A DNA stretch of 64,000 nucleotides from contig NZ_CP152376.1 in assembly GCF_038784515.1 (NCBI RefSeq), positions 186,001-250,000 of the forward strand, given 5' to 3'. This document shows positions 61,649 to 64,000 of the stretch, one piece after another. Numbering within the stretch: the first letter of the stretch is position 1; every line of letters begins with the position of its first letter. Below the pieces are notes generated by a model. The model searched no databases. It saw only the letters and a program-made list of their open reading frames with translations, and was not told the DNA's origin. The stretch is from Rhodoferax sp. GW822-FHT02A01 (GTDB taxonomy: Bacteria > Pseudomonadota > Gammaproteobacteria > Burkholderiales > Burkholderiaceae_C). The position numbers and the translations under genes were made by a program.

Positions 61649-63013
61649 TTACTTGAGACGCAATTCGGCAGCACGCGCGTGGGCTTGCAGACCCTCGCCA
61701 TAGGCCAACTCGGCTGCGATGGGGCCCAGCACCTGGGCCCCGGCTTCACTGACCTCGATCAGGCTGCTGCGCTTCTGGAAGTCATACACACCCAAAGGAC
61801 TGGAAAAACGTGCGGTACCGCTGGTAGGCAGCACGTGGTTGGGGCCAGCGCAGTAGTCGCCCAGCGATTCGCTGGTAAAGGCACCCAGGAAAATCGCACC
61901 CGCGTGCTTGAGCAAGGGCTCCCAGCGGTGCGGTTCGCTGCTGGAGACTTCCAGATGCTCGGGCGCTATGCGGTTGGAAATGGCGCAGGCTTCTTCCATG
62001 TCGCGGGTAAGGATCAGGGCACCACGGTCGTTCAGACTCTTGGCGATGATTTCCGCACGGGGCATGGTGGGCAACAGGCGGTCGATTTCACGTTGCACCG
62101 CGTCCAGATAGGCGGCATTTGGGCATAGCAGGATGCTCTGGGCCAGCTCGTCATGCTCAGCCTGGCTGAACAGGTCCATGGCCACCCATTCGGGCGGTGT
62201 GCTGCCATCGGCCAGCACCAAGATCTCGCTGGGGCCGGCAATCATGTCAATACCGACGGTACCGAACACGCGGCGTTTGGCCGCGGCCACATAGGCATTG
62301 CCGGGACCGGTAATTTTGTCAACCGCAGGAATGGTGGCGGTCCCATAAGCCAGTGCGGCCACGGCCTGGGCCCCGCCAATGGTGAATGCACGCGTCACAC
62401 CCGCCACATAGGCGGCTGCGAGTACGAGCTCGTTGCGCTCGCCGCGGGTAGCGCCGGAATTGCCACTGCCGCCAGTGGCCACGCTGCCACGCACGGGCGT
62501 GGGCACCACCATGATGATTTCCTGCACACCGGCTACATGGGCCGGCACCGCATTCATGATCAGGCTGGACGGGTAGGACGCCTTGCCGCCCGGCACGTAA
62601 ATACCCACGCGGTCCAGTGGCGTCACTTTCTGGCCCAGCAGACTGCCGTTTTCATCGCGATAACTCCAGCTCCCGCCGCAAGCTTTTTTCTGCGCTTCGT
62701 GGTAGCTACGCACGCGGCGCTCTGCATTCTGCAAGGCCTTGCGCTGTGCTTCGGGCAGTGCGTCAAATGCGGCCTTGAAGTCCGCCTGCGACAGCTCCAG
62801 TTCGGACACGTTGGAGGCGTTCAGCCCGTCGAAGCGTGCGGTGTACTCCAGCACGGCGGCATCGCCCCGCTTCTGCACGTCAGTCAGTATGTCGGCCACG
62901 CGCTGCTCAATAGCCGCGTCGGTATCTGCGGACCAATGCTGCAAGGCCTTGAAGCGGGCTTCAAAGTCTGTATCCGTGGTGGACAGGCGGATGGGGGCGG
63001 CGTGCAAAGTCAT
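61649..63013 (-). CDS. hisD: Histidinol dehydrogenase
   Basis: 454 residues. Typical start [12 protein letters not shown], nucleotide region [46 protein letters not shown], and the catalytic His in the late segment RIAPEHLEV. Last two steps of His synthesis. Confidence 0.97.
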   Translation of the reverse strand: MTLHAAPIRLSTTDTDFEARFKALQHWSADTDAAIEQRVADILTDVQKRGDAAVLEYTARFDGLNASNVSELELSQADFKAAFDALPEAQRKALQNAERRVRSYHEAQKKACGGSWSYRDENGSLLGQKVTPLDRVGIYVPGGKASYPSSLIMNAVPAHVAGVQEIIMVVPTPVRGSVATGGSGNSGATRGERNELVLAAAYVAGVTRAFTIGGAQAVAALAYGTATIPAVDKITGPGNAYVAAAKRRVFGTVGIDMIAGPSEILVLADGSTPPEWVAMDLFSQAEHDELAQSILLCPNAAYLDAVQREIDRLLPTMPRAEIIAKSLNDRGALILTRDMEEACAISNRIAPEHLEVSSSEPHRWEPLLKHAGAIFLGAFTSESLGDYCAGPNHVLPTSGTARFSSPLGVYDFQKRSSLIEVSEAGAQVLGPIAAELAYGEGLQAHARAAELRLK

Positions 63014-63043
63014 GGGGTGCAGATGGGTCGGATGGTGGAAGTG

Positions 63044-64000
<957 letters not shown>

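Overview
The window looks like chromosome from a betaproteobacterium of the Burkholderiales, most likely a Comamonadaceae-type genus. Supports are the GC-rich coding sequence, the XrtA (exosortase A) polysaccharide cluster, the block murA-hisGDC-x-hisBHAFIE-DUF4870-HIT-tatABC, and the nearby petABC-sspA-sspB run. No insertion sequence, integrase, CRISPR array or rRNA was seen. One tRNA (Thr, anticodon TGT) is present.

Layout. (1) Bases 1-7180, plus strand: four tightly packed genes for surface-polysaccharide work, namely a GNAT/BioF2-type transferase cut by the window edge, a membrane-anchored parallel beta-helix protein, a 1229-residue flippase / pyruvyl-transferase / glycosyltransferase fusion, and a GH88/105-type hydrolase. 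(2) 7234-9881: a NodB deacetylase (minus) and an alkaline-phosphatase-superfamily protein (plus). (3) 9894-37474, minus strand: about 27.5 kb of nearly continuous, often overlapping genes forming the XrtA/PEP-CTERM exopolysaccharide operon. Read from its promoter side it encodes an export lipoprotein, chain-length protein, tyrosine autokinase, outer-membrane protein, ATPase, deacetylase, FemAB-like protein, glycosyltransferase, exosortase A/EpsI and amidotransferase. A more variable section follows: an oxidoreductase-epimerase fusion, glycosyltransferases, a second beta-helix lipoprotein, an O-acyltransferase, a GtrA/GtrB/GT-C-like trio, GDP-mannose dehydrogenase, a small membrane protein and an O-antigen-ligase-like polymerase/ligase. 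(4) 37588-45589: a low-molecular-weight tyrosine phosphatase, a sugar epimerase, two PEP-CTERM surface proteins, a VAO-type flavin oxidoreductase and the giant TPR protein PrsT. (5) 45709-64000: housekeeping genes (tRNA-Thr, sspBA, petABC, mscL, pdxA, a Nif3-like protein, a DegS/DegQ-like protease, tatABC, the his operon, murA).

How it works together. The operon would build, polymerise, modify and export a uronate-containing exopolysaccharide (AlgD supplies GDP-mannuronate). XrtA/EpsI processes PEP-CTERM proteins so they join the extracellular matrix, and PrsT is the usual partner. The PrsK/PrsR regulators and a priming sugar transferase are not in the window.

Most notable observation: both PEP-CTERM genes (39218 and 44762) have the same promoter layout, namely a 17-bp element TGTCGGT-N4-TTTACA, a perfect IHF consensus about 50 bp downstream, and a -24/-12 sigma-54 promoter at matching spacing. 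This reads as an enhancer/IHF/RpoN regulon signature for substrates of the exosortase. Other items are the triple-domain fusion at 2352-6041, the Gfo/Idh-epimerase fusion, and a hexanucleotide repeat that encodes the kinase tyrosine tail and at the same time supplies start codons for the next gene.
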